Positions 7,536 through 18,500 are shown, counted from the stretch's first letter. The stretch: 64,000 bases of DNA from an uncultured Ignavibacteria bacterium (GCA_913061095.1 CAJXVM010000006.1:62001-126000), one strand, 5' to 3'. Program-made: numbers and translations. Notes: generated by a model from the letters alone, not told the origin.

Positions 7536-9698
7536 TTATTCCACGATCTTTCCTGCGCGGAGCTCATCGGAAAGACGCTGGAGGCGATAGATATGATTGA
7601 TCGCTTCAATCATGCCTGCCGAATGCACCGAAACCGTGCGGTTGCCCATGTCGGGAGCAAAAATGAACTCTCCCGGCAGACTCTCGATGTTGCCGTCGAA
7701 CGCAAGACCAACGACTTCCTTGTCGCGATTGATCAGTGGACTGCCGCTATTGCCGCCGATAATGTCATTCGTGGAAACAAAATTCAGCGGAGTATTGAGA
7801 TCGAACGACTCAGGCGGATTCATCCAGCGCTCGGGCAGATCCCACTGCTCATCACCCTTCTGGGAATAGTGACGATCATACATGCCGTAGAAGGTGGTGA
7901 ACGGTGGTGCCTTGGTGCCATTGTACTCATACCCTTCGACGACACCGTCGGAAATACGCAGCGTGAAGGTTGCGTCAGGCGGGATCGAGGTACCGTAGAT
8001 CTCGAACAGCGCACGGCCCAGTAGGGCATTGTTCACCTCGTCTCGCGCCGCCACCTGACTTGAGACCTCGGACGCAGCCAGTCGGCGCGGCTGTGCCATG
8101 CGCGCAAGCACGATGAGCGGATCGTTCGACGTGGCAATAGACTCGGGGAAACCGGCAGCCAACTTCGCATACTGTGCGGAATCGGTCAGCACTGATTCCT
8201 GCAGCATGCGGGCTGCCGCCTGCGCGGGATCCTGTCCCTGCAGGGCGTATTGCACGATCGGATCATCCTCACCGAGATAGTCGTGCATCATTCCGAGCTT
8301 CGCCCCGAGAGAGAGTCGCTCCATGTCCATGTCATGCGCGGCAAATTTACTCAGGGACCGCAGCGTCAGCTTCAGCGCCTGTCCTTTGAAGGGCCGGGCA
8401 CGCTCGTCTTCGGGCTTTTCCAGTTCCAGACTCAGTCTCGCCAGGTTCAGCGCGCGATTGAGAAAGTCCGATCCGAGAACCTCGAAGCGCAGTCCGTACA
8501 AATCCGGCGCCACGGAACGGATCCTGGCACGCGACTCCTCGATCTCCTCCCAGATATGTCCGTATTTGCTGCGCAACTCAGGATCCGCCATGACATTCGC
8601 GCGGAATTTCCGGTCGAAGTCTTTGCGGCGCTGCATGAGAACGTCACTTTCCAGCCCCGCCAGCTGGCCCTTGTATGCCTTCTGGGAATTGGCCATGCTG
8701 AAGACCTGGTTCATCATCTCATCCTTCTGATCGGGATGCAATTCGATGTACGCCTTGAGAACGGCGACACGATCATCAAGGATGCGCGAAACCCACGGGA
8801 ACTGCACGTCACGATTGAACTCGAGCTGTGCCGAAGTACTCAGACGGCTGGTGCTGCCGGGATTCCCGACAGTGAACACAAGCTCGCCCTCGCTCGGACC
8901 GCTGTCGCTCCACTTGTAAAAGTGCTCGGTCTTCAGCGGATTTCCTTCCTCGTCATAGACGCGGAAGAAATTGCAATCGAGCGTGTAGCGCGGATAGGTG
9001 AAATTGTCATCGTCGCCTCCGAAGAAACCGAGCGACAGCTCCGGCGAAAACACCAGGCGCACGTCTTCATAGCGCTTGAAGATGTATGCGGAGTACTTGC
9101 CACCATTGAAGAAGGTGACCAACTGGCAACGGTTGCCCGTCTCGACACTGATTTCCTCCTCCAGCTGTGCGATCTTGTCGTCCCGTGCGGTCAAACGCCC
9201 TTCATCGGTATCCGCGGCATCCATCGCAGCGATGACTTCCTGCGTGACGTCGCGAATTTCGACCAGCTGCTCGACGAACAGTCCCTCGACGGGACGTTCA
9301 TCCTCGAGGGTTTCAGCGATGAAGCCGTTGACGGAAAGATTCTCACCTTCCATCGAAACCTGCTCCACGGCCTGTCGCCCGCAGTGGTGATTGGTCATCA
9401 CCAGACCGTCGGCGGAGACAAATGACGCCGAGCAGTACGTGGCAAAACGCAGCGCCGACATACGAACATCGTTCATCCAATCCTGGCTGGGCGTGAAGTC
9501 GTATTCTTCCTCGAAATACTCGTACGGCGGATAATCAAAGGTCCACATCCGGCCGTTGTCGAAGCGCTGCGCTTCGATTTTCGCAAGCTTCTCCTGCTTG
9601 GCTTTTTCATAGGGTGTAAGCTCCTGCGAACCGCCGCAGCCGGTAATAAACGCCGCCGCGATGAGCAGAATCATTCCTTTGTGAATCAAGGTTCGCAT
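7536..9698 (-). CDS. S46-family dipeptidyl-peptidase lipoprotein (DPP7/DPP11 type), copy A
   Basis: A 720-residue exported serine dipeptidyl-peptidase. I start it at ATG 9698 because this gives a lipoprotein signal ending FITGC (Cys21) and has an AGGA upstream; an in-frame ATG at 9764 would put 22 residues before the signal. The trypsin-like catalytic histidine lies in MTNHHCG (about 104-105) and the nucleophile in GGNSGSP (Ser about 651). Eighteen residues after that serine is a glycine (FDGN). In characterised S46 enzymes a glycine here goes with preference for hydrophobic P1 residues (DPP7) and an arginine with acidic P1 (DPP11); applying this rule is inference. It releases dipeptides from peptide N-termini outside the cytoplasm. 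A paralogue lies directly upstream. Confidence 0.93.
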   Translation of the reverse strand: MRTLIHKGMILLIAAAFITGCGGSQELTPYEKAKQEKLAKIEAQRFDNGRMWTFDYPPYEYFEEEYDFTPSQDWMNDVRMSALRFATYCSASFVSADGLVMTNHHCGRQAVEQVSMEGENLSVNGFIAETLEDERPVEGLFVEQLVEIRDVTQEVIAAMDAADTDEGRLTARDDKIAQLEEEISVETGNRCQLVTFFNGGKYSAYIFKRYEDVRLVFSPELSLGFFGGDDDNFTYPRYTLDCNFFRVYDEEGNPLKTEHFYKWSDSGPSEGELVFTVGNPGSTSRLSTSAQLEFNRDVQFPWVSRILDDRVAVLKAYIELHPDQKDEMMNQVFSMANSQKAYKGQLAGLESDVLMQRRKDFDRKFRANVMADPELRSKYGHIWEEIEESRARIRSVAPDLYGLRFEVLGSDFLNRALNLARLSLELEKPEDERARPFKGQALKLTLRSLSKFAAHDMDMERLSLGAKLGMMHDYLGEDDPIVQYALQGQDPAQAAARMLQESVLTDSAQYAKLAAGFPESIATSNDPLIVLARMAQPRRLAASEVSSQVAARDEVNNALLGRALFEIYGTSIPPDATFTLRISDGVVEGYEYNGTKAPPFTTFYGMYDRHYSQKGDEQWDLPERWMNPPESFDLNTPLNFVSTNDIIGGNSGSPLINRDKEVVGLAFDGNIESLPGEFIFAPDMGNRTVSVHSAGMIEAINHIYRLQRLSDELRAGKIVE

Positions 9699-9891
9699 AA
9701 CAATTCCTGTAAATGAGACGTGTGAAGGTCTGCGGAAGGGGGTCGTCCCCGAATGCATTATCAAGAAACATACGAAATTTCCTCCGAAATCGACCCATTA
9801 TGAAGGATACGGACAGATGACTCGGAAGTTTCGAACGAGACACCAGCTCGACGCATGAAAGCGGATTCAGCGCATGCAAAAAGACGGATAC

Positions 9892-9922
9892 AAAAAAAGC
9901 CGATTCCTCGGGAGGAATCGGC
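9892..9922 (-). terminator. intrinsic terminator of the second S46 gene
   Basis: An inverted repeat GCCGATTCCT / AGGAATCGGC (9899-9908 with 9913-9922, loop of 4) is followed on the minus strand by TTTTTTT (9898-9892). It starts 24 nt beyond the stop of the peptidase gene that ends at 9946, so the two S46 genes are probably separate transcripts. Confidence 0.9.
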
Positions 9923-9945
9923 CTTCTATTACAGGGATTCGAGTA

Positions 9946-12126
9946 TCAGCGAATATTCGGCAGGCTTCCGCGCTCGAGTTCGCGAGCGATACGGTCGGCC
10001 TTGATAATGTGCCGAACCGCCTCGAGGATGCCGGCGGAATGCACCGATACGGTGCGGTTGGCCATGTCTTCGGCGAAAATGAAATCGCCCGGGAGACTCT
10101 CGATGTTACCATCGAACACAAGTCCGACGACTTCACGATCCTTGTTGATGATCGGGCTGCCGCTGTTGCCGCCGATGATATCGTTTGTTGACACGAAGTC
10201 CATGGGAGTGCTCATGTCGAACGCGGGCGGCGGATTCAGCCAGCGCTCGGGAAGCTCCCAGGCCTCTTCACCCTTGAAGGAATAGTACCGGTCGTACAAT
10301 CCGTAGAATGTCGTGTGCGCCGGGGCCTTCGTGCCGTTGTAATCGAATCCCTTGACAATGCCATCGGCGATGCGCAGCGAGAACGTCGCATCGGGCGGGA
10401 TGTCCGTGCCGTATACATCGAACAGCGCGCGGCCGAGCAGTGAACGATTCACTTCGTCACGCGCACTCATTTCACGCGCGACCTCCTGCGCCCGCTCGTA
10501 ACGGGGTGCGGCGAGACGTGCGGCGGCGATGAACGGGTCGTCCGATGCCATGATCGCGTCAGGTGCGCCGTTGACTAGGGCCTCGATTCGGGTCGAGTCC
10601 CGCAGCAACGTTGCTTCCAGCAGCTGGGATGCGGCAACGGCAGGCGTGCGCCCCTGCAGCATGACCTGGACGACGGGATCATCGATCCCGAGCATATTGA
10701 TCATCATCTTGAGCTGATTTTCCAGCGTCAGCTTGTCGAGTTTGATATTGGCGCCAATATCTTTCGACAGCGCACGTTTCATGAGCTCCAAGCGGTCGCC
10801 CTTGAATGCAGCACTGCGCTCATCCTCGGGTTTTTTCAACTCCCGTGCAAGCATAACGAGCTGTGCCGCCCGGCTGTAGAAATCGGACACTCCGAGTCCG
10901 CCGGCACGGAAGGCGTACAGATCAGGCGCGACTTCGCGCATCTTTGCGCGTGCCTCGGCAATCTCCTCCCACACACTGCCGTACTTGTCGGCGAGCTCCG
11001 GCCGCTTCATGACCTCGGCGCGGAACTGGCGGTCGAAATCACGGCGGCGCTGCATCAGGACGTCATCACGCAGTCCGGTGAGCCGCCCCATGTAGGCTTT
11101 CTGCGCATTCGACATGCTCAAAATGTCCGTGCGCATTTCTTCGGCCTCGTCGGGATTGGCTTCGGTGTACCGCAGCAGCACGTCCATACGCTTGTTGATC
11201 AGATCGAACACAAAGGGATACTGCACGTCGCGGTAATAGGCAAGCTGTTCCGCCGTGCTGAGACGGTTCGTACTTCCCGGATTGCCGATGACGAACACAG
11301 CCTCGTCCTCCTGCGCACCGGCCTTGCTCCAGTTGAAGAAATTGTCAGGCTTGAACGGTTTGCCGTCCTCGTCATACACGCGAAGGAAGCTGAAGTCGAG
11401 ACAGTAGCGGGGATATGTGAAATTGTCGAACTCTCCGCCGAAATGCGCGATCTGAATTTCCGGTGCGAGAACGAGACGGACGTCATCGAAGCGCCGGTAC
11501 AGGTAAAGCGAAAATTTCCCGCCGTTGTACAGCGTGATAATCTGCGCGCGATATCCGGTCTCTTCCGCGGCGGCCGACTCGATCTCGTCGATTTTCGCAT
11601 CGCGCGCGGCAACGCGCTCCTCGGCCGTCTGTGCGGCATCCATCGCGGCATGCACCTCGGCAGTCACATCGCGGATTTCAATCAGCTGCTCCAGCGCGAC
11701 GTCGGGAATCTTTCGTTCATCCTCAAGCGTCTCGGCGAAGAAACCGGTGTCGAGAAGCCGCTCTCCCTCCTCCTGGACGGTAGGAAGACTTCCGCGGACA
11801 CAGTGATGATTGGTCATCACAAGACCGTCGGCACTGACAAACGATGCCGAGCATCCCGTGGTAAGACGCAGCGCGGAAAGACGGGCATCCTCAAGCCAGT
11901 CCTCCGTCACCTTGAAACCATAGGTTTTCTCAAAATAATCGACAGGGGCGTACTCGAACGTCCACATCCGGCCGCCGTCGAACGGACCGGCTTTGATTTC
12001 TTCGAGTGATTTCTGTCTGGCCATCTCGTATGACGACATGCTGCCGCTCGAACCACAACCGGCGAGCAGAACGACTGTCATCAGGATGGCAACGGAACGG
12101 AAGACGTTTCGTAGCATCATGTTCAT
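9946..12126 (-). CDS. S46-family dipeptidyl-peptidase lipoprotein, copy B
   Basis: A 726-residue paralogue of the gene below it, alike over the whole length. The signal peptide ends VVLLAGC (Cys24), so it is a predicted lipoprotein. The catalytic histidine lies in MTNHHCV (about 106-107) and the serine in GGNSGSP (about 655). The position 18 residues after the serine is again glycine (VFDGN), which points to the DPP7-like specificity class by the same reasoning. Its own terminator separates it from copy A. Tandem S46 genes are common in asaccharolytic or peptide-using Bacteroidota and fit a peptide-scavenging role; whether the two differ in substrate cannot be read from the motifs. Confidence 0.93.
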   Translation of the reverse strand: MNMMLRNVFRSVAILMTVVLLAGCGSSGSMSSYEMARQKSLEEIKAGPFDGGRMWTFEYAPVDYFEKTYGFKVTEDWLEDARLSALRLTTGCSASFVSADGLVMTNHHCVRGSLPTVQEEGERLLDTGFFAETLEDERKIPDVALEQLIEIRDVTAEVHAAMDAAQTAEERVAARDAKIDEIESAAAEETGYRAQIITLYNGGKFSLYLYRRFDDVRLVLAPEIQIAHFGGEFDNFTYPRYCLDFSFLRVYDEDGKPFKPDNFFNWSKAGAQEDEAVFVIGNPGSTNRLSTAEQLAYYRDVQYPFVFDLINKRMDVLLRYTEANPDEAEEMRTDILSMSNAQKAYMGRLTGLRDDVLMQRRRDFDRQFRAEVMKRPELADKYGSVWEEIAEARAKMREVAPDLYAFRAGGLGVSDFYSRAAQLVMLARELKKPEDERSAAFKGDRLELMKRALSKDIGANIKLDKLTLENQLKMMINMLGIDDPVVQVMLQGRTPAVAASQLLEATLLRDSTRIEALVNGAPDAIMASDDPFIAAARLAAPRYERAQEVAREMSARDEVNRSLLGRALFDVYGTDIPPDATFSLRIADGIVKGFDYNGTKAPAHTTFYGLYDRYYSFKGEEAWELPERWLNPPPAFDMSTPMDFVSTNDIIGGNSGSPIINKDREVVGLVFDGNIESLPGDFIFAEDMANRTVSVHSAGILEAVRHIIKADRIARELERGSLPNIR

Positions 12127-12301
12127 GAGAATCCTCTAAATAAAACAAACCAGTGGGAGCAATCGAAAATGCGGGATCGACCCTTCGTTGAAAATACGAA
12201 AAATAGGGCAGATTCTGCGCTGACGATACGGGCAGACACCGCGGCGCGCGCCAGCCGGTGCGCCCGCCTCTCGATGCGCAGGTCACGCAGGCGAAGACAG
12301 G

Positions 12302-12850
12302 TCATTTATCTGAAGAAAGATATTCCGGGGGAATGGGAGACGACTCCCGTTCATCATCCCAGAAAATGGACAGGATCCACCAGCGCGTACCGTCAAAATA
12401 GAGCTGGATGCTGTTGATGCCGCGCTTGATCGGCACGGGACTGCTCTTCGTTTCAAACGCGGCATAGGTGCTGAAAACATGCGCCATGCTACCGAACGAC
12501 TGAACCCGGCGTGCGATTTCCTGTTCGTAGAAACTCCGCGTTTCAAAGTACGCGGCCGCATGATCAACATACTCGTCCACCGAAAGCGTGCGCAGGGAAA
12601 ACCGGTCTCCTCCTTCCCAGACAATGGGCATCAGGCGCGCATCGGGCGCAAACAGCGCGCGGAGGCGATTCCAGTCCTTCTTTTCCCCGGCCGCACCGGA
12701 GACCGCATCGTAGAGCGCGGAAATAATGGCGTTGATGGATGCAGCATCGGATGCACGAAAGCTCTTTTTCGTTCCGCTCCCCTGCAGCGGACCGGCAGTG
12801 ACAACACCGAATGAAAAAAGGAAAATGAGCAACAGGCGGGATATTCGCAT
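12302..12850 (-). CDS. exported NTF2/SnoaL-like protein of unknown function
   Basis: The 182-residue protein starts with a signal peptide (MRISRLLLIFLFSFGVVTAG). The mature part has the helix-then-curved-sheet pattern of NTF2-like folds: SINAIISALYDAVSG, then WNRLRALFAPDARLMPI, VDEYVDHAAAYF, an HVFSTYAAFE strand, INSIQLYFDGTRWWILSIFWD. SnoaL/DUF4440-type proteins with this plan are small-molecule-binding or enzymatic, but no catalytic residues can be named. It lies 96 nt downstream of the polysaccharide-type operon and on the same strand, so it may belong to that transcript, though it is not overlapped like the other genes. Confidence 0.65.
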   Translation of the reverse strand: MRISRLLLIFLFSFGVVTAGPLQGSGTKKSFRASDAASINAIISALYDAVSGAAGEKKDWNRLRALFAPDARLMPIVWEGGDRFSLRTLSVDEYVDHAAAYFETRSFYEQEIARRVQSFGSMAHVFSTYAAFETKSSPVPIKRGINSIQLYFDGTRWWILSIFWDDERESSPIPPEYLSSDK

Positions 12851-12946
12851 GGGGGATCTCCTCTGAGAGACGGATACCCTCTTATTCGTAATTCCCGGCG
12901 ATTTGTTGCTTCAGGGGGAAATTTTTCCGCGATGGGATTACGGGGT

Positions 12947-14239
12947 TCACCAGTCGCCGGACAGAACCACAGCCACCTGATGATTGTGAAAATCGTGGTA
13001 GGCGTTGTTGGACTGATTGCGAATGAAATTATATGCAAGGCCGACGGACAGTCCCGTCCCGTCAGCGGATCGGAAAAGAGGATACAGCGCCTGCAGGCGC
13101 AGGACGAAACGGTTGTCTTCGCGCTGCGGATATCCCTCGAGCGGCAATCCGGCCAGGTTGGTCGCGGTGCGCGGATACTGCTTGCGGATGACTTCGATGC
13201 TGTTCATCGTTCGGATATTCCCCGGCAGCACGCCATCGAGCTGCAGTCGCAGTTCGTTGGACTGATACCCGTAACGGTCATCAAAAATCTCATCTTCGGT
13301 GAGACCGAATATCGCATCCTCGCGCACATACCGGGCGTCGCTTGAAGGATTGCTGCGCCGCAGCCACGACAGACTAAGCGGAGCGGATTGAAAAAGCCGA
13401 TACACGAGTCCGACCGAGAAGACATACTGCATCGTCGAGGGCGTCGAGAACTGCGATATCACTGCGCGTGGCGGCTTCACACCGCCCTTCCCCTTTCCGG
13501 GTGTACCGTCAGTGACCCATGTCGTATCGTTCATGGTTTCCGTATATCGCTTGTGCCCGGCATCAATGGCGCCGAATATCTGCAGCTTCCGCGCGAGCGG
13601 ATGATTCAGCACGATGCCGCCGGTGTTCTCGAGATGCGTGAACTGCTCGAGATTCGGATACCGCTTGTACTGTACGGTATGGTGAAGCCGCGCCATGAGT
13701 GCACCGAAAAGGCGGACGCGCCAGCGCAGCAGCAGCGAACCGCGCTGGAAATCGTAGAAATCCCAGTTGTCGTGATCGAAACGGCCCCCCACCTGCGGAA
13801 TGATGAACAGGTACGATACCAGACTGTCACTGAAGGATGTCGCCTCCGCAGGTTGCGGCCGCGGCATCGCCGGGACATACGGCCCGCTCCCCTCCTGCTC
13901 CGGCTCCTGCTCGTGTTCGTTCTCCTGCTCCTGCCCGAAATCCCTGTGTGACAGCTGGATCTGCGTGTACGCTCCAAGCGTGTGAATATTGTATGTGCGG
14001 TCACTGTATGTGCGGAAGAGCACCAGCGCGCCGTAATAGTATCCCTGCACATACGTGTATTTGCTCTGCGTGCCGGCGGACAATGCGCCGAACAGCGCGT
14101 GATAGACATCCTCGCGCTTCTCGTAGAATGCGAAAGAATTGTCGTCGTACATGTGCGATGTGTACAGCGAGAAATGAAGCTGTGCCGCAGCGGGAACAGT
14201 CATCTCGAGGAACAGCAGCAGCATCGCCAGGCGTTTCAT
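12947..14239 (-). CDS. predicted outer-membrane beta-barrel protein of the polysaccharide-type operon
   Basis: A 430-residue protein with signal peptide MKRLAMLLLFLEMTVPAAAQ. The rest is a series of alternating polar/aromatic strands with short turns (TYVQGYYYGALVLFRTYS, GSLLLRWRVRLFGALMAR) ending in VAVVLSGDW, an aromatic terminus typical of outer-membrane barrels. I start at ATG 14239, which overlaps the stop of the upstream glycosyltransferase gene by 4 nt (ATGA). An acidic loop rich in Gln and Glu (QEQENEHEQEPEQEG) is encoded by in-frame hexanucleotide repeats at 13892-13939. By position it could be the export porin for the polymer made by the upstream synthase, but I do not recognise a named porin family. 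Confidence 0.7.
   Translation of the reverse strand: MKRLAMLLLFLEMTVPAAAQLHFSLYTSHMYDDNSFAFYEKREDVYHALFGALSAGTQSKYTYVQGYYYGALVLFRTYSDRTYNIHTLGAYTQIQLSHRDFGQEQENEHEQEPEQEGSGPYVPAMPRPQPAEATSFSDSLVSYLFIIPQVGGRFDHDNWDFYDFQRGSLLLRWRVRLFGALMARLHHTVQYKRYPNLEQFTHLENTGGIVLNHPLARKLQIFGAIDAGHKRYTETMNDTTWVTDGTPGKGKGGVKPPRAVISQFSTPSTMQYVFSVGLVYRLFQSAPLSLSWLRRSNPSSDARYVREDAIFGLTEDEIFDDRYGYQSNELRLQLDGVLPGNIRTMNSIEVIRKQYPRTATNLAGLPLEGYPQREDNRFVLRLQALYPLFRSADGTGLSVGLAYNFIRNQSNNAYHDFHNHQVAVVLSGDW
13892..13939 (-). repeat. in-frame hexanucleotide repeat tract
   Basis: About eight consecutive 6-mers of the CTCCTG/CTCGTG type on the plus strand (CTCCTG, CTCCGG, CTCCTG, CTCGTG, TTCGTT, CTCCTG, CTCCTG, CCCGAA). 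Inside the barrel gene they encode an acidic Gln/Glu loop. The same hexamers occur in non-coding DNA at 39591-39632. Confidence 0.8.
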
Positions 14240-15522
14240 CGCTTGCGTCCCCCCGGCGCCTCTTCGACACTGAAACGCACCGTTTTCGCCCATGTCATCT
14301 GCTCCCGGCGAACGACATCCATCCAGAATGCGCGCATGACCACCACGAGCCAGAGCTGACAGTACGTGAGGTACATCAGCGCGGCCAGCAGCAGCGCAAC
14401 CGGACCGTCCTCCCTGTCATATGACAGCGCGAGCATGATCTCCGCGAGGAACAGTACGACCGCCATGACCCAGACGAGCGTGTAGGGACCCGGAAGCGGA
14501 ATACTTATCAGTCCTGACAGGGATGAAATGAATATCAGATCGGAAATCACGATGGCGACAAAGAACACGTAATACAGCGCGATGGAATAGAACATTTCGA
14601 AACGCAGGAGAAAGCTGCGAATCCCGCCGCGTTCCCGCAGGAATTTCCGTGAGACGTAATTGTTGCCCCGTACCCAGCGGGTGCGCTGTTTCAACCAGAC
14701 TGACCAGGTCTCCGGCTCCTGCTCGAAGGTGACGGAATACGGGATGAACTTGATCTTCCATCCGTGCACGTACATGCGGATGCTCAGTTCAGAGTCCTCG
14801 GTGATGGCATCTTCATCCCATCCTCCGAGTTCATCGATCACCTGACGGCGAATGATGAAATTAGTGCCCGGCAGTGTCGCGATACGCATCATCTTCCAGC
14901 GCCCGGCCTGGAGAATGGACTGAAAGCTCAGGGTCTCGATGTTGATGAAGCGCGTCAGCAGATTCCGCTTCTTGTTGACCGTGCGGAATTTCCCAAGTAC
15001 CGCGCCGAGGTCGGCATGCTCGACAAGTTGGATGGCCAGATATTTCAGCGCGTCTGTAGCGGGAGTATTGTCCGCATCATATACGGCGATGAGCGGATGC
15101 ACCGCCTGCGTCATTCCCAGGTTCAGCGCGCGCGATTTCCCGCGCCCGCCTTCGCCGGCCGGAACATCGTAGCACAGCACACGCGCGTCTTCCGCTGCGT
15201 GCCGGCGCACGATATCACCGGTGCGATCGGATGAGCCGTCGTTGATGACGATGATCTGGAGCCGGTCTTCGGGATATTCGAGCGCACGCATCGCCCGCAG
15301 TGTGCGGTCGATGACCACTTCCTCGTTGTGTGCCGGAATGAGGATGCTGACGCCGGGCAGATCCCATTCCCGCTCATCGACGCGCCGGCGCTCACGAATG
15401 GAAGCGGATTGGTGGAAATAGCCTGCGAGCGTCAGCAACAGCTGCCAACCGATCATGAACCAGATGAGAATGACAGCCACGACGAACAGGCCGCTGACGA
15501 CTGTCTGCAGTGTTTCGCTCAT
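14236..15522 (-). CDS. processive family-2 glycosyltransferase (BcsA/PgaC-like synthase)
   Basis: This 428-residue membrane enzyme has one N-terminal TM helix (about 8-35), a GT-A catalytic domain (58-290) and several C-terminal TM helices (about 300-410). Motifs are ILIPAHNEE, INDGSSDRT, the metal-binding DAD (149-151), the acceptor TED (241-243) and QRTRW (279-283), the Q/RxxRW signature of processive synthases such as cellulose, hyaluronan and poly-GlcNAc synthases. Such enzymes polymerise and translocate a glycan across the inner membrane. No PilZ domain is present, so direct c-di-GMP control is not evident. The start overlaps the stop of the deacetylase/hydrolase-like gene by 4 nt and its stop overlaps the barrel gene by 4 nt. 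The sugar is unknown. Confidence 0.88.
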   Translation of the reverse strand: MSETLQTVVSGLFVVAVILIWFMIGWQLLLTLAGYFHQSASIRERRRVDEREWDLPGVSILIPAHNEEVVIDRTLRAMRALEYPEDRLQIIVINDGSSDRTGDIVRRHAAEDARVLCYDVPAGEGGRGKSRALNLGMTQAVHPLIAVYDADNTPATDALKYLAIQLVEHADLGAVLGKFRTVNKKRNLLTRFINIETLSFQSILQAGRWKMMRIATLPGTNFIIRRQVIDELGGWDEDAITEDSELSIRMYVHGWKIKFIPYSVTFEQEPETWSVWLKQRTRWVRGNNYVSRKFLRERGGIRSFLLRFEMFYSIALYYVFFVAIVISDLIFISSLSGLISIPLPGPYTLVWVMAVVLFLAEIMLALSYDREDGPVALLLAALMYLTYCQLWLVVVMRAFWMDVVRREQMTWAKTVRFSVEEAPGGRKR

Positions 15523-18500
15523 CCGCGCCTCCGCATCGCTGCCGTCGTCGGGTCACGAAGATCGGGCGGGGCGACCGGAAGCGGGTACCGGCGGCGGCGC
15601 ACACGGATGATGAAATACATCACGGTCAGCGCCGCCATCGCGAACATGCCGAAGAGTACGATCAATGTCGAGGACCAGAAACTCGTCAGGCTGATACTGT
15701 ACGACACGGTGCCCTGTGTTACGATGCGCACCGCGTGGCGTCCATGCGGCAGCCGCACGCTGTACCGCTCGATACCCTCGCGAACGGTCGTCTCGAACGG
15801 CTGTCCGTCAACGAACACTTCGAGCGGCTCCTTGTTCAGCGTGACATAACAGCGTTCATCGCTTTCATAGGTAAACTGCACGCTTCGTTCGCCTTCGTCG
15901 ATGGACATCAGGTTCCCCGTGCAGGAGAGCAGCGTTGCATGCAGCGTGTTGGCGTCAAACAGTCCTTCACCCTTCGGGGGAATGGCGATCCGGTGCGTGC
16001 CGGCGGGAATGATGAAACGGCCGTCACCCGCCGCCGTACGAACATCCCCGTCAACAAGGATGGAACGCTGGGCGGGACTCAGCTGCAGCGTCAGTGCCAG
16101 CGGCGACCGCACGATGTAGCCCTCCGCCGTCCGCTGCACGCGCGCCTTGCCCGTCGAGGCGAACGGAAGCAGCGGGAAGTCCTGCGGAAGGATTGTCGAT
16201 TCGGCATACACGGCCGTCCGGTCTGTTTCACTGCTGCTGACGTGATACAGCGAGAAGGTCTCGATACCGGACTGCACGGTCGTGGGAAACATCGTCGGGT
16301 GCTCCGGGTCGCGGAATTTTAGGATGTTGACATCGAGCAGGAAGTCATCGCCGAGCAGTTCGCGATATGCCGACGCGATGTCGCGGTAGCGCCGCGGATC
16401 TTCCGACCAGCGCGACATCGGATCTTCCACGATCAGCTTGAAGGGATAGCGCTCGCGGAGCGCGAGGATGCGTCGCATGTCCACTCCCTGCGAACGGCGA
16501 AGATCCGGCGTGCCGATGTTGTCAAGCATGGTGACCAGCACCGCGAATCCGGGGCGCTCAGCGCGGATTTCATGCGCCAGCGCGAGCAGACGCTCATGCA
16601 TTTCCACAACCTTGTTGACGCGGTAATCCTCGAATCGCTGCCACGCGGCGGGATTCGTTTTCCAGTACCGGGGTGACGAGGCATCGAACAGCTCGATCGG
16701 ATCGAAACCAGCCCGCGTACGAAATTCCCTCCGGGCGCTCGGATGCATCGGGGCGAAACTGCCCGGCTGTTCGGGGCCGCGAACATCCGATTCGAAATAC
16801 ACTTCTGCGATATTCACACCGTCGAAATCATACATCTGCAGAAACTGCCGGTACTTCCGCAGCATGGCAGACACGCAGGTCGAATCGGTCATCGCCAGCG
16901 GATAGCGCCACGATGCGCGGTTGTCGCCTCCCAGCGCATTCTTCTCACGCCACTGCGGATGCTCTTCCCAGAATTTGTGACTCACCTGTGGCGGTTCAAG
17001 CCATGCATGCACGAGAATGCCGTTTTCATGGCAGAGCCGTATGAGCCGATCGTAGTCGTACGTGTATGTCGGATATTCATGCCAGCTCCCGACGTAGATC
17101 ACACGCACGCCATGCTCCACCCACCGGCGGACCAGCGATTCGACGGGAATGGCGCTGCGGAAACCGGGATCGAAATACATTTCAAGTCCGTCACGGCGAA
17201 ATACCGGATGCAGTTCGAGAAACTGCGCAACATACTGCAGAAAAAACGGATATCGGCTGTAGCCCATGTCCGAATGCGGATCGAAACGCGTTCCGAGGTA
17301 CAGCAGTTTGCCGTCACCGAAGCGGCGTCCGATCACGACCGGTGCATCCGTCTCGGGATCTGAAGCAAAGATGACGTCGGCCGGTTCGGCCTCGAATTTC
17401 CTGAACGGCGACGGACGCTGCCAGAGCACGTTCTCCTCGGGATACAGCCGCTCCCGCAGGCCGGTCAGTCCGATCGTCGCACCGGTATATTTCATGCCGA
17501 GTTCCAGCGCGAATTCATTTCGGCTGTCGGTAATCACGTTTCCGCCAGCGCGGACCCATTCGACGAGCTGACTGAACAGTGGATTCCTCAGTCGTTCGAC
17601 ACCCCCATACGGCACCACGAGCAGATTGTTCGCATCCTCGTCGAAACGCCCTCCGACATGCAGCGTATCCGGCTGCACGCCGATGACGCGGAATGCGCTG
17701 AGGAAACTCTGCTGATCGCGCATCGCCCCGCCCGTGGCAAGCGAATCCCAGAGCACGATCGGCTGCATGCGTTCACGCGAATCCTCGTCCTCGAACAGAT
17801 CGGCATACCATGAGCGGATGCTGCGCAGAAGACTCTGCACGGTGCCCTCGTCATGCGTGCGGATTTCCGTCGGTGTAGCGAGATACAGCTGTCCCGGCGC
17901 CATGCGCACCGTGCGTTTCACGAGACCGGTCTTGCGGTCCGCGCTGACCTCCATGCGCGCGAGTTCGCCGTTGCGGTGAAACCAGTACTCGCGCAGATAC
18001 TGATCGTTGAGCTCGATTGAAATCTCCCCGCCGCCGGTCACAATGGCCATATTGCGAAGCCGCACGATATTCGTGTCGCGCTGCGGATCGTAGAAGGTGT
18101 ACCCCATGTCCTTGATACCGCGCACGAGACGGCGCAGGTGTTCGTGTGGCACGAAGCTGTGAAAGAACGCGGACGCAAATCCGTCGCGCATGGTTTTGGC
18201 GACGCGGGCATGACCGATCATCAGCTCCACCTGACGGCGTGCGGCATTCGGATCATGCGGATCGAAAGGCACGTATCCGAGGTTCTCGGGATAAATGCGC
18301 TGTCCGTGCAGATCACGATGGATGATGTAGGGAAAGATCTGCGTGTGGTCGGCGTTGTTGATGGAACAGCGCTGCTCCATCGCCGAACTGAAGATCGTCG
18401 ACACCGCGTCGTAGGTTTTCATCGAACCCGTGTAATGCGGTGTCTCCCAGATGATGGGATAAATGCCGTTGCGGATGCACTCCTCCAGGCTCGTCAGCAC

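Noticed and set aside
9607-9879. Small minus-strand frame upstream of the first S46 gene
   Set aside because: It overlaps the signal peptide region of the peptidase in another frame and has no features of its own.
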